From Acidobacteriota bacterium (GTDB lineage: Bacteria; Acidobacteriota; Terriglobia; Terriglobales; Acidobacteriaceae): 64,000 nucleotides of DNA. The stretch covers positions 24,069 through 88,068 of the forward strand of contig QIAP01000041.1 of the NCBI GenBank assembly GCA_003225075.1, read 5' to 3'. The position numbers were made by a program, and so were the translations under genes. The notes under the pieces are model-generated. The model was not told the DNA's origin. It saw nothing but the letters and a program-made list of their open reading frames with translations, and ran no database searches. Shown one piece after another: positions 25,394 to 33,969 of this stretch (its first letter is position 1; every line of letters begins with the position of its first letter).

Positions 25394-25858
25394 GTGCCGA
25401 ATTCTATGTTGGCAATGCGAATTTGTACGATTGCCCCCACCATTCTGTTGGTGGATGATTCTCCCGCCATGCTCAAGTATTTTCGCACCGTGCTGGAGCT
25501 CTATTCTTATAGGGTTCACGCTGCCAACAATGGCCTGGAGGCTCTGCGTCGGATACGTGACGGGTTCATCCCGGACGTTGTCTTGTTGGACCTGCAGATG
25601 CCTCACTTGGATGGTATGCAGACGCTCAAGTATCTATTGAAGCTTCGTCCTGGGCTGAAGGTGATCATGTGTTCCGCCTTAGGTGATCCGGAAAAAGTCC
25701 AGCAAGCGAGATCGCTTGGCGCGCAAGCCTACCTGACGAAGCCGGTGCAACACTTATATCTCACTGCTGCATTGGAGACCTGCCTCCATCCGCCTTCAAA
25801 CCCGAACGACACGAGCTCCCACGTAGACCCATTCACTTTCGTCTCTGCCGCGCAATAG
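25394..25858 (+). CDS. Stand-alone response regulator receiver (CheY-like)
   Basis: This 154-residue protein is a single receiver domain: acidic pair D21-D22 (ILLVDDSP), phospho-acceptor D66 (VVLLDLQMP), conserved Ser94 (MCSALGD) and Lys116 (YLTKPV). No output domain is present and the last 30 residues are a polar tail, so it must act through a partner. No histidine kinase is nearby. The start is ambiguous: the GTG at 25394 has GAGGGGG 13 bases upstream, while ATGs at 25406 and 25415 lie closer to the domain. Confidence 0.85.
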   Translation: MPNSMLAMRICTIAPTILLVDDSPAMLKYFRTVLELYSYRVHAANNGLEALRRIRDGFIPDVVLLDLQMPHLDGMQTLKYLLKLRPGLKVIMCSALGDPEKVQQARSLGAQAYLTKPVQHLYLTAALETCLHPPSNPNDTSSHVDPFTFVSAAQ

Positions 25859-26069
25859 AGGTTAGAAAGCATCAAACGCGGGAAAATTCTGCAAAATCTT
25901 GCGTTTCAAAGGGTTTGCTTGATTTTCAGTAGCACCAACCTGCTGTACCGCAAAGCCTTCGTGGGTCTGGTCTCAGGCATTTGAATTGCACGTTCCGCAG
26001 TGTTGTCCCAGGATCACTGGACGTCTCTGTCTCGACGAGCCGGGTCCCAGCCCACGCGACGAGGTAGGT

Positions 26070-26468
26070 ATGGCTTACAAGGAGACTTTTTGGATGGCCT
26101 GTGACTCGACCGAGCAGTTACGCGCGGAGTATGGACCATTCCACACCCGTGCAGAAGCAGAAACTGAGGCCAAAAAGCTGGGCTTTTGCTACCTACTGCG
26201 TTACGAGCACATCATCGATGAGCACGAGGAAATCCAAGAAGTGCGCTGCATTTTCATTGAGCTGCCCGAAACAATCGCACTGGTAAAGGACAGCAAGAAT
26301 CTGCACACCCGATGTGCGACTTGTGGTGAATCCTCAACTCATGAGCAGTCCTGGCAGGCTGAAGTCTGGGCAGATATTCACGAATTTGAACATTCGCGAC
26401 ATCGCGTCCGGCTCTTTGAGCACACTCGAGGTGAAGGTCTAAAGGAAATCGCTGACTGGCGAGCCTGA
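26070..26468 (+). CDS. Hypothetical protein with one CxxC motif
   Basis: This 132-residue soluble protein is not recognised. I chose the ATG at 26070 because GAGGTAGG precedes it; the frame is open further upstream without conserved features. The N-terminal half (residues about 1-75) is mixed alpha/beta with many Glu and Tyr residues. A CATC motif at about residues 87-90 is followed by His/Trp/Glu-rich sequence ending EFEHSRHRVRLFEH. A single CxxC could bind metal with nearby His residues or be a redox pair. It stands alone between the receiver gene and the convergent kinase gene. Confidence 0.6.
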   Translation: MAYKETFWMACDSTEQLRAEYGPFHTRAEAETEAKKLGFCYLLRYEHIIDEHEEIQEVRCIFIELPETIALVKDSKNLHTRCATCGESSTHEQSWQAEVWADIHEFEHSRHRVRLFEHTRGEGLKEIADWRA

Positions 26469-26620
26469 AAGGACTTAGAGCACCTAACAAAAGCCAGTTT
26501 CCGCCACCGAAAACTCCAGCACACTACTTCAGGTTGCGTAATTCGCGTTTGGACGGGATTGTCTGAATCAGCGTCCTTCCAAAAGGAAGTCTTGATACGC
26601 GGCTAAGGCGGGTTTTCGGT

Positions 26621-29600
26621 TCAGTGCTTCGTCGCGGCAGCCCGGCGGGCGATGAGGAGGAAGCCTTTGGCCTTGGCGTCACGTTCCAGTGCTTGCAGGC
26701 GGGCGCGGCCGGCGGTTGTTTTGCCTGATTTCACCTCTATTTCGCCCAGCGCCAACCGCGACTGAAACTCATAGCCAAGATAGCCATGCCTGCTGGCCTT
26801 GACGAGCACAGCCTCAAGACTCCGTTTGGCAGCCTCGGTTTCGTCCTGACGGGAATGATTGGCCGCAGCCGCGCGGATACGCGCCGCGGCAATATCCACT
26901 TCGAAATGCACTGGAATCACTCCGCTGCGTGCGGACAGCTCTTGCGCGGTTTGGATTACTTTCTGCGCTTCGCTGGTCTTGCCCTGCTCCAAAAGTGAGC
27001 GCGCCAGCACCGAATCAGTTACCGCTACATTTTCCTCCGACTTCAGCTTACCGAACTCCCCGGCGGCCTGCCGGGCCAGGGCCTCCGCTGCTGCGGGTTG
27101 TCCTTCGTCCAGTGACAGAGCAGCCAGGCTAGCGCGACTCGCGGCGGTGGTCCATTGCTCACCAATCTCGGTTCGGATGGCCAGCGCCTCCTCTCCTTTC
27201 ATGCGGGCCGCCACCAGATCGCCTTGCGCCGAAAGCGTTTCGCTCAATCCCGCGAGCTCGAACGCCATGCCCCGCTTATAGCCGGTTTCCTGGGTAATGT
27301 TGAGCGCCTGCTCGTACATCTTCTTCGATTCCTCCAGTCCGCCCATCTCGTAGAGCAGGAGGCCCAGGTTGCCCATGGTGGAGGCCATTCCTCTCTTGTC
27401 TCCTACCTCGGCGAAATACTCGAGCGCCTCCTCGTGCATTTTTCTGGCGCCCGCAAGATCTCCTTGGCCATCGAGCACATTGCCCAAGTTTCCCAGCACC
27501 CCGGCGAGGCCGCTCTTCGATGCAATTTCCCGCTGCAGTGGCAGCGCCTGCTCATACGTCTTTTTTGCAGCGGCCAGATTCCCCTGGTCATAAAGCACGT
27601 TGGCAATGGCGTTGATGGCTTTGGCCATCCCTTTGCGATTGCCACTTTGGCGAAACAGGGCAAGCGAGTCTTCGTACATTTTCTTGGCGCCGTTGAAATC
27701 TCCCTTGTCGTAGAGCACGCCTGCGGTGGTGTACTGGGTCGATGCCACGCCCTGGGTATCGCCCGCCGCAGCGAAAAGACTTCTTGCTTTCGCCAGTGGG
27801 TCGGCCGACTTCTGCAATTCTCCTAGCCGGTCGAACGCCCAGCCTTGCTCGATCAGCGCTCGCGCCACGAGAAGGCGAGCCTCATGCCTTTCGCCCTTTT
27901 CGACGGCGTTCGAGGCAGCTTGCAGTTCACGCTTGAAATCGCCGAGGGATTCCGCAATGCTGCCTTCCGCCAGGTCAATGCGCGGATCCTCACGGGCGGG
28001 ACCGGGCAGGTTCCGCAACGCTACCAGAGTGCTGAGAGCTTCCTTCCCGCGACCTCCGGAAACTTGCGCGGCCATCAGCCTCAGGGCGTAGTCCAGATTA
28101 TCCGGGAAGGACTCCCACAACTTGAGATAGACCTCGGCTGCTTTGTCCCACTGGTTGGCGAACTGGTGATAGCTCCCCTCGACTGACAGGCGCTCCTCGC
28201 GCGATAGTTTTGCGGACAGGTCGAAAGCCTTCTTGGCCTCCCCTTGTGCCTTGGCATCAAAACCCAGGTCAGACCAGGCTGCCGCAAGCGCCGAATGCGC
28301 CAGGGCGTAGTGGGGATCCGCCGCGACCGCCTTCTCGAGAAGCTCTCGCGCCGCCAGCGCATCGAAGACACGCAGCTTCACCAGCCCTTGCGAATAAAGT
28401 CGCGCAACCTCAGTATCTGATGGAAGGGAGGCTCGCAGACCGGCGCTTTCCGAGGTTGAAACTTCACCTATACCGAGTTTCTGGCGAAGACTCTCGCCAG
28501 TACGTGCCACCAGATCGAGAAGACTGCTTTCCGTTCCCATTTGCGAAACGGAGGCAATCGTCTCTCCTGCGACTGCATCCTGCAGCCGCAGGTCCAGACG
28601 TACCTGCCCGCCAGCGTCTTTTCCCCCGTTGTAAAACGAGCCGATCACCACGAAATCTGCGCCAAGGTTTTTACGAATTCGAGCCAGCGTGTCCGGAGCG
28701 TAACTGTCCGCCTCTGGCAGCGAGAGCTCAACCCTGGTGCGCGCCACATTTTCACCCGAAACCGTACGGAGATTTTCGCCCACCGCCAATTCAGTGGTGA
28801 GCATTTCTGAAAGAGCGGTGGAGAGCCACGCCTCATCGGGCCGTCCCGATAGATTCTTGAAACCAAGTACGGCCACCGAACGACGTCCTCTGGCCGGCAC
28901 ACTTGCTCTGCTTGAACTATTTCTTCCCAGCAGCCGGTCGCGCCACCCGCGAAGATTCAGGCCGAGAGTCAACCCGATCAGAAGGATAATTGACAGCCCG
29001 AGGGCAGTGGCGGACCACCGGAGGGGAGCCCTTGCCACCGGTCCGACGCCCGCGGTTATACCTTGGAGCGTAACCAGTAGCTCCCTGGCCGACTGATAAC
29101 GCTTCTCCGGTTTCTTGTCGAGCGCCTTCATCACGACGCTTTCGAACGCGGGTGTGATGTGGCGATTGTGTACGCTTACCGGCGTCACTGCCTGGTGCAA
29201 GATGGCCCCAATCAACTCGGCAGTCTGAGGCTGGGGAAAGGGGCGCCGACGGGTGGCCATCTCGTACAGCACCGCCCCTATTCCCCAGATGTCGCTGCGG
29301 GCGTCACATCTCTCTCCGCGCAGTTGCTCGGGTGCGATGTACGGTAGGGTGCCCCGCACCTCCTGTGATTGAGCGAGGCTCACAGTGAGATCTACTTCGC
29401 CTTGCGGTTGCATTAACTGCGCCAACCCGAAGTCCAGAATCTTCAACCGACCGTCGGGCGTCAGACGCAAATTGCCCGGTTTGAGGTCGCGGTGAATTAC
29501 CCCGTGCTCGTGGGCCGCGACTAGGCCTTCAGCTAACTGGGTTCCCAGTCGCACGATTTCCGCTTCCGTTAGCGCTCCAGTTGCCAGGTTGGTATCCAGC

Positions 29601-29896
29601 GTGGTTCCCGGTATGTATTCGGTCACCAAAAAGTCCACGCCATCTTGGTTGCCAAACTCAAAGACGGTTTCGATGTTAGGGTGGTTCAGCTTGGCGAGTG
29701 CGAGCGCCTCCTTGCGGAATCGCTTGCGTGCACTCTCATCAGCCAGCATGCCGGCAAAAAGAACTTTGAGAGCGACGTCGCGGTCGAGTTGCTCATCGTG
29801 GGCACGGTAAACAATACCCATGCCACCGGCACCAATTTGCTCAATGATGCGATAGTGGCCAAGTACCTGGCCGACGAGTTGGAAGGGGGCGGTCAT
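26621..29896 (-). CDS. Membrane Ser/Thr protein kinase with TolB-like region and TPR repeats
   Basis: This 1,091-residue protein has an N-terminal Hanks-type kinase at residues 15-275: glycine loop GAGGMGIVY, Lys44 in VALKVL, catalytic HRDLKPGN (D137), DFG at 155-157 and IAPEQL. One membrane helix follows near 290-315, then a TolB-like segment (VAVLGFKNLSGRPDEAWLST) and about ten TPR units from roughly 500 to 1,000. The C-terminal part probably lies in the periplasm and senses or scaffolds partners. This architecture is common in acidobacteria. A promoter-like pair (TTGACC, 17 bp, TAACAT) ends 11 bp before the ATG and no ribosome site is visible. Confidence 0.92.
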   Translation of the reverse strand: MTAPFQLVGQVLGHYRIIEQIGAGGMGIVYRAHDEQLDRDVALKVLFAGMLADESARKRFRKEALALAKLNHPNIETVFEFGNQDGVDFLVTEYIPGTTLDTNLATGALTEAEIVRLGTQLAEGLVAAHEHGVIHRDLKPGNLRLTPDGRLKILDFGLAQLMQPQGEVDLTVSLAQSQEVRGTLPYIAPEQLRGERCDARSDIWGIGAVLYEMATRRRPFPQPQTAELIGAILHQAVTPVSVHNRHITPAFESVVMKALDKKPEKRYQSARELLVTLQGITAGVGPVARAPLRWSATALGLSIILLIGLTLGLNLRGWRDRLLGRNSSSRASVPARGRRSVAVLGFKNLSGRPDEAWLSTALSEMLTTELAVGENLRTVSGENVARTRVELSLPEADSYAPDTLARIRKNLGADFVVIGSFYNGGKDAGGQVRLDLRLQDAVAGETIASVSQMGTESSLLDLVARTGESLRQKLGIGEVSTSESAGLRASLPSDTEVARLYSQGLVKLRVFDALAARELLEKAVAADPHYALAHSALAAAWSDLGFDAKAQGEAKKAFDLSAKLSREERLSVEGSYHQFANQWDKAAEVYLKLWESFPDNLDYALRLMAAQVSGGRGKEALSTLVALRNLPGPAREDPRIDLAEGSIAESLGDFKRELQAASNAVEKGERHEARLLVARALIEQGWAFDRLGELQKSADPLAKARSLFAAAGDTQGVASTQYTTAGVLYDKGDFNGAKKMYEDSLALFRQSGNRKGMAKAINAIANVLYDQGNLAAAKKTYEQALPLQREIASKSGLAGVLGNLGNVLDGQGDLAGARKMHEEALEYFAEVGDKRGMASTMGNLGLLLYEMGGLEESKKMYEQALNITQETGYKRGMAFELAGLSETLSAQGDLVAARMKGEEALAIRTEIGEQWTTAASRASLAALSLDEGQPAAAEALARQAAGEFGKLKSEENVAVTDSVLARSLLEQGKTSEAQKVIQTAQELSARSGVIPVHFEVDIAAARIRAAAANHSRQDETEAAKRSLEAVLVKASRHGYLGYEFQSRLALGEIEVKSGKTTAGRARLQALERDAKAKGFLLIARRAAATKH

Positions 29897-29907
29897 CGGC
29901 GAGGAGA

Positions 29908-29936
29908 ATGTTAGGTCCGCGAACGACGTTGGTCAA
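29908..29936 (-). promoter_or_regulatory. Probable sigma-70 promoter of the TPR kinase gene
   Basis: On the minus strand TTGACC is followed after exactly 17 bases by TAACAT. The -10 box ends 11 bases before the kinase ATG, so the message would have a leader of only about four bases. The TAACAT box is a weak match. Confidence 0.4.
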
Positions 29937-29940
29937 TGCA

Positions 29941-29982
29941 ACAGTCAGACCCATGTAACAGTCGGACACATGCAGTCAAACC
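29941..29982. repeat. Three imperfect short direct repeats upstream of the kinase promoter
   Basis: ACAGTCAGACCCATGTA, ACAGTCGGACACATG and CAGTCAAACC follow one another, sharing a (A)CAGTCxxAC core with a spacing of 17 and 15 bp. They sit immediately upstream of the -35 box at 29931-29936, a position suited to an activator. Confidence 0.55.
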
Positions 29983-30198
29983 CGCCTGACCTTCTCAGAC
30001 AAACATGTTTGGGGTGCTGGCAGTCTAAGTCGGCGGAAAGGTCGGATCGGATGGCACCAAGGTTGGCAAGGACCGTATAAACCTCTTCGCTTGTTCTTTA
30101 GTAGAGACTGCAAAGCTGTTTTGCTACTCTATTGCCGTAAGCGGTAATCCCCAGTACCCTGAGACTGGTTGGCGTGACCGGCATTCCGGTAGCCGCGA

Positions 30199-30687
30199 AT
30201 GTATTACCGAAACTTAAAACCTATGCTCATCGTCTGCATACTTTTAGCGATCATTCCACTGCTCGGTGTGGCCTGGATCTTCTCTCAAGGCTTGGCCATC
30301 ACTGTAGATAATCTTTTCATGTCGCTCATCCTACTGGCGATCTCTGCCAGCTTTGGGATAAACGTGCTGATCGAATTGCGTAACCGAAAATTGGGCGCCG
30401 GAAAATCTGGCAAAGCGGCAAGCTCATCGGCGTCCAACTCTCGGTCCTCTATCGCGTCCAATGAAGCGGTTTTAGAGAGAGGACGAGTGGAAAGTGTTCA
30501 GTTCTTCGAGTCGCACGTCGGTGAACGAAATACATCGATTGTGATGTTGTCTGACGGCGGCACCGCCTCCCGATTGATGGCATTCGAGGGAGATCTGAGA
30601 AATGCTTTGCCGGTGGGGAAATCGGTGGAAATTACGGCGCGAGACGATGCCGGTCGTAAGATCCTGCTCAATGTGAATTATCGCTGA
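30199..30687 (+). CDS. Small membrane protein of unknown function
   Basis: This 162-residue protein is not recognised. Two membrane helices lie at residues about 8-30 and 36-58 (MLIVCILLAIIPLLGVAWIF and LFMSLILLAISASFGINVLI). A Ser-rich linker and a C-terminal soluble domain of about 75 residues follow (beta-rich, with MLSDGGTASRLMAFEG and KSVEITAR, reminiscent of a small beta-barrel). The soluble part should be cytoplasmic if the N-terminus is in. It stands alone, convergent with the M16 peptidase operon. No ribosome site is visible before the ATG. Confidence 0.6.
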   Translation: MYYRNLKPMLIVCILLAIIPLLGVAWIFSQGLAITVDNLFMSLILLAISASFGINVLIELRNRKLGAGKSGKAASSSASNSRSSIASNEAVLERGRVESVQFFESHVGERNTSIVMLSDGGTASRLMAFEGDLRNALPVGKSVEITARDDAGRKILLNVNYR

Positions 30688-30713
30688 ATGGATGCCTAAC
30701 GCAGGTTACAAGC

Positions 30714-30776
30714 TTCGCGAAACGCGAATCAGCATCGTCTTGGAAGCGCTTCCGGCTGGTGTTCCTCGCCTCGCGA
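30714..30776. terminator. Cluster of palindromes between convergent genes
   Basis: The gap between the membrane-protein gene and the M16 operon holds TTCGCG-AAA-CGCGAA (30714-30728), the 12-bp palindrome GGAAGCGCTTCC (30742-30753) and a CTCGC-GAT-GCGAG hairpin. They may terminate transcription from both sides, though no clear T run follows. Confidence 0.35.
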
Positions 30777-30808
30777 TGCGAGAGAAAATCTTCTAACGTC
30801 CCCACAAT

Positions 30809-32266
30809 TTAGTTTCCCGGCCGCGTGGACTTCTCCTCCGGCGGAGGCGGAATTGTAATGTCCACCGGTGTTACCGGGCCGAGAGTGGAGAGCGGTTTAT
30901 CGAACTCAGATGTGTTTCCCACTACCAGCACGGCCAACTGATCTTTATGAATGTACTTGGCAGCAACGCGTGCAACATCGGTTGTCGTGACCTTCTCCAC
31001 GCCGGCGCGATAGCGTTCCAGAAAATCAAGTGGATATCCATAGAACTCATAAGCCATGCGTTCCCGAAGGACTTTTTCCGGAGTATCGAAATTGAAGATA
31101 AACGAATTCAGGATGGAATCCTTAGAACGCTTGATCTCGTTTTCGGTAATAGGTTTCTTGGATAGGTCATCAATTTCTTGATAAATCGCTTGAATCGATT
31201 CCACCGTACTTTGGCTTTTGGTGCCGATTGAGAAGCGGAGAACGCCAGGGTGGTCAAACGCAGTACCAATGCCACCGCCTACGGCATACGCGAGTCCCTT
31301 GCCGGAACGGATATCACTGAACAGGCGCGATGAGAATCCTCCTCCGAAGGCCTCGTTGAAGACTTCAATCGCATAGTAATCGGGATTCTTGCGCGTGGTG
31401 CCGAGTTGCAGCATGCGTACGGCGCTCTGGTTCACGTCTTTCTTGTCCACCAGGTAATAAGCTGGCTTTGCGGGTTGAAACTGGATTTCGGGTTCATGCA
31501 AGGGGGGGCCCTTAGGCCACGATCCGAACACCTGTTTCAACTTTGCTTCCATGGCCGTTGAATCGAAATCGCCGGTCACGCCGAGAATGAGGTTGTTAGG
31601 GTGAACGTAACTGCGATGCCAACTCACCAAATCTTCCCGCGTAACCGCCGCGATGGTGGCGTACTCCGCTTCGCGAGCATAGGGATTGTTCGCGCCATAG
31701 GCGAGCTTTCTGGATTCCCGCGCTGCGATTCCACCAATCTCGTCATTGCGGCGCGAAATGGCGTCAAAAGCTCCCTTCTGTGCAAGATCAAGTTTTTCCG
31801 CCCGAAATTCTGGTTCGCCGAGCAAGTCCAGAACAAGTTTGAAGACGTCTTCGAAATCGCCCTTCAAGCAAGACCAGCCAATACTGGTCGAATCGACGCT
31901 TCCGCTAGTCTCAACCTTCGCCGCCCGGATTTCTAGAAAGTCGTCGAGCTGATCCCCGGTCTGCGTCTTAGTTCCACCCGTACGCCAGACTTCGCCGTAA
32001 AGATCAACCAGGCCAACCTTGCTTGCGGGCTCGATTCTCGACCCGCCGCGAATGCGAATCACTCCATCAATGAGAGGCAGTTCGTGATCTTCCTGAAGAA
32101 AAATCACCATGCCATTGGGCAGCGGGACCCGCTTGGGTTCTGGTGGATGGAAAGCGGGCAACGGAGGAATCTTAATTTGCTGCCAGTCGGCCGCTTGTGC
32201 GTCGGCGCGAGGGACAGCCGCGAATATCATTGCCAGCAACAGGAGAGGCAGCGTATTCCGCTTCAT
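30809..32266 (-). CDS. Secreted M16 peptidase-like protein lacking the zinc motif
   Basis: This 485-residue protein has a signal peptide (MKRNTLPLLLLAMIFAAVPRADAQA). It has the M16 fold in two halves, but where active members have HxxEH this one reads GLVDLYGEVWRTGGT, so the zinc-binding site is absent. It does keep the substrate-binding RSGKGLAYAVGGG region in the second half. By analogy with known M16 pairs (mitochondrial processing peptidase alpha and beta), it probably serves as the non-catalytic subunit of the active peptidase, whose gene overlaps it by 4 bp. Confidence 0.88.
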   Translation of the reverse strand: MKRNTLPLLLLAMIFAAVPRADAQAADWQQIKIPPLPAFHPPEPKRVPLPNGMVIFLQEDHELPLIDGVIRIRGGSRIEPASKVGLVDLYGEVWRTGGTKTQTGDQLDDFLEIRAAKVETSGSVDSTSIGWSCLKGDFEDVFKLVLDLLGEPEFRAEKLDLAQKGAFDAISRRNDEIGGIAARESRKLAYGANNPYAREAEYATIAAVTREDLVSWHRSYVHPNNLILGVTGDFDSTAMEAKLKQVFGSWPKGPPLHEPEIQFQPAKPAYYLVDKKDVNQSAVRMLQLGTTRKNPDYYAIEVFNEAFGGGFSSRLFSDIRSGKGLAYAVGGGIGTAFDHPGVLRFSIGTKSQSTVESIQAIYQEIDDLSKKPITENEIKRSKDSILNSFIFNFDTPEKVLRERMAYEFYGYPLDFLERYRAGVEKVTTTDVARVAAKYIHKDQLAVLVVGNTSEFDKPLSTLGPVTPVDITIPPPPEEKSTRPGN

Positions 32267-33792
32267 TGCTGGCCCCCTTGCGGCTGGGCTGCTGAGGCCC
32301 GGGATACATTCTCGATCACGCCTACGGTCCTATTCGTGAGGACAAAGGTTCCATTCGCGACCCGTCGTATGTCTGCTTTTGTTACCTTGTCGATGTTATC
32401 GACCTGGCGGAACAATTCGCGCCAGTCGCCGTAGCGCGATTGGTAGATACCCAACTGCAAGGCCAGGCCTTGATTGTCGGCCAGTCCACGAATCAGATTG
32501 GCCTTCGCGCGGGTCTTGATCATTTTCAGTTCCTCATCACTGATGTCTTCTTTTTTGATTCGTTCAATTTCGAAATGAATGGCATCTCCTACTTCCTGCG
32601 GCGTATGGCCAGGCAGGGGAGTGGCATAGAACGCGAAAAGATGGGCGTACTTGTTGCCGGGAAATCCCGTGAATCCGGCGGCGAAGGACGCGATTTTCTT
32701 GTCGCGGACCAGGGCGCGGTAAAGGCGAGAGGTGCGGCCTTCCGACATTAAATCAGCAATCGCGTCATACACAGCATCGTCTTTATCGTGATAGTCCGGC
32801 CGATGATACCCCTCGATATAAAAGGGTTGAGAAGCCTCGTGCAGCACAACTCGCCGTTCAGAGTTCTGTGGCGGCTCAAGCGTGGTGCGTTCGTCCGGTG
32901 TTGGAGGAGACTGCAAGCGTCCAAAATATTTTTCAATGATGGGCATCACCTCAGTTGCCTTCACATCGCCGACGACCGCCACCACCATATTGGACGGTAT
33001 GTAGTAGGTATCAAAAAAACGCTGTGCGTCTGTCGCTGAAAAGGAATTCAGGTCCGAAATCCAACCGATCGTGGGCCGATGGTAGGGATGCGCCTCGAAA
33101 GCCGAGGCGATGAACTGCTCCACCAGCCGCCCGATGGGCCTGCTATCAGTGCGCATGCGCCGCTCTTCTATGACTACATTGCGTTCGTCGTAAAACTGCC
33201 GCATGACTGGGTGCAGAAAGCGCTCGGATTCCAGATATGCCCAAAGCTCCACCCGGTTTGAAGGAAAGGCGTAGTGATACCCAGTCTCATCGTCGTTGGT
33301 GAAGGCGTTCATTCCTTCACCGCCTTCACGCTCCACGATCTCACCAAACTCGTTGGGCTTGACGTACTTGTTCGCCTCAGCAACGGCATCTTTCCAGGCT
33401 TTCTCCAGCTCTTTTACTTTCTTGTCGTCCCTGCCCACAGTTTTGTCGCGCTCCGCAATGTAGGCGGCGTATGCCTTCTCGACCTTTTCCAGCGCAACCT
33501 TCTCGGCAGAATAATTCGTTGTGCCAATCTTGTCAGTGCCCTTAAAGGCCATGTGCTCGAACATGTGCGCCAAGCCGGTTTTGCCTAGTGGGTCCTGCAC
33601 CGAGCCGGCATCGACGTGGGTAAAGAAAGAGAAGACCGGGGCCTCCGGGCGCTCGTAGATCACCACCGTGAGACCGTTCGCCAGTTTCTTGACGGTGGTG
33701 CGCTTTTCAAAGGATGCCAGGTCTTGAGCGGCGGCTAGCGCAGTGGAAACAAGAAGAAGGAGGATTGCGTTTCGGATTGCACGGTATCTCAT
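32263..33792 (-). CDS. Secreted M16 zinc peptidase (insulinase family)
   Basis: This 509-residue protein has a signal peptide ending LAAAQ (about residue 23). The inverted zinc motif HMFEH lies at residues 76-80 in GLAHMFEHMAFKGT, and the distal glutamate should be about 75 residues further on, in the ENFTNDDETG-like region. A charged helical insertion (EKVEKAYAAYIAERDKTVG) follows the motif, as in other periplasmic M16 members. It probably degrades peptides in the periplasm together with the zinc-less partner. The ATG overlap of 4 bp indicates coupled translation of the two subunits. Confidence 0.92.
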   Translation of the reverse strand: MRYRAIRNAILLLLVSTALAAAQDLASFEKRTTVKKLANGLTVVIYERPEAPVFSFFTHVDAGSVQDPLGKTGLAHMFEHMAFKGTDKIGTTNYSAEKVALEKVEKAYAAYIAERDKTVGRDDKKVKELEKAWKDAVAEANKYVKPNEFGEIVEREGGEGMNAFTNDDETGYHYAFPSNRVELWAYLESERFLHPVMRQFYDERNVVIEERRMRTDSRPIGRLVEQFIASAFEAHPYHRPTIGWISDLNSFSATDAQRFFDTYYIPSNMVVAVVGDVKATEVMPIIEKYFGRLQSPPTPDERTTLEPPQNSERRVVLHEASQPFYIEGYHRPDYHDKDDAVYDAIADLMSEGRTSRLYRALVRDKKIASFAAGFTGFPGNKYAHLFAFYATPLPGHTPQEVGDAIHFEIERIKKEDISDEELKMIKTRAKANLIRGLADNQGLALQLGIYQSRYGDWRELFRQVDNIDKVTKADIRRVANGTFVLTNRTVGVIENVSRASAAQPQGGQQ

Positions 33793-33969
33793 CAGACCTC
33801 CGCAACGGTTGGACGTGCCAAAAACCAGGCAGAAATCGAAGTTACGTTGCGGGGAGGGGAATTGTCAAACTTGGGAGCAACACCCCTGCCAAAGAGTCAC
33901 ACAAACTTCCAGCCTACTGACCCGGTCAGAGGCATCCCAGAATCGCGGCGGATATACTAAAGAGCTTTC

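Noticed and set aside
25129..25488. 119-residue minus-strand open frame overlapping the receiver gene start
   Set aside because: Half of it is antisense to a clear receiver gene and the rest lies in non-coding DNA; no conserved sequence.
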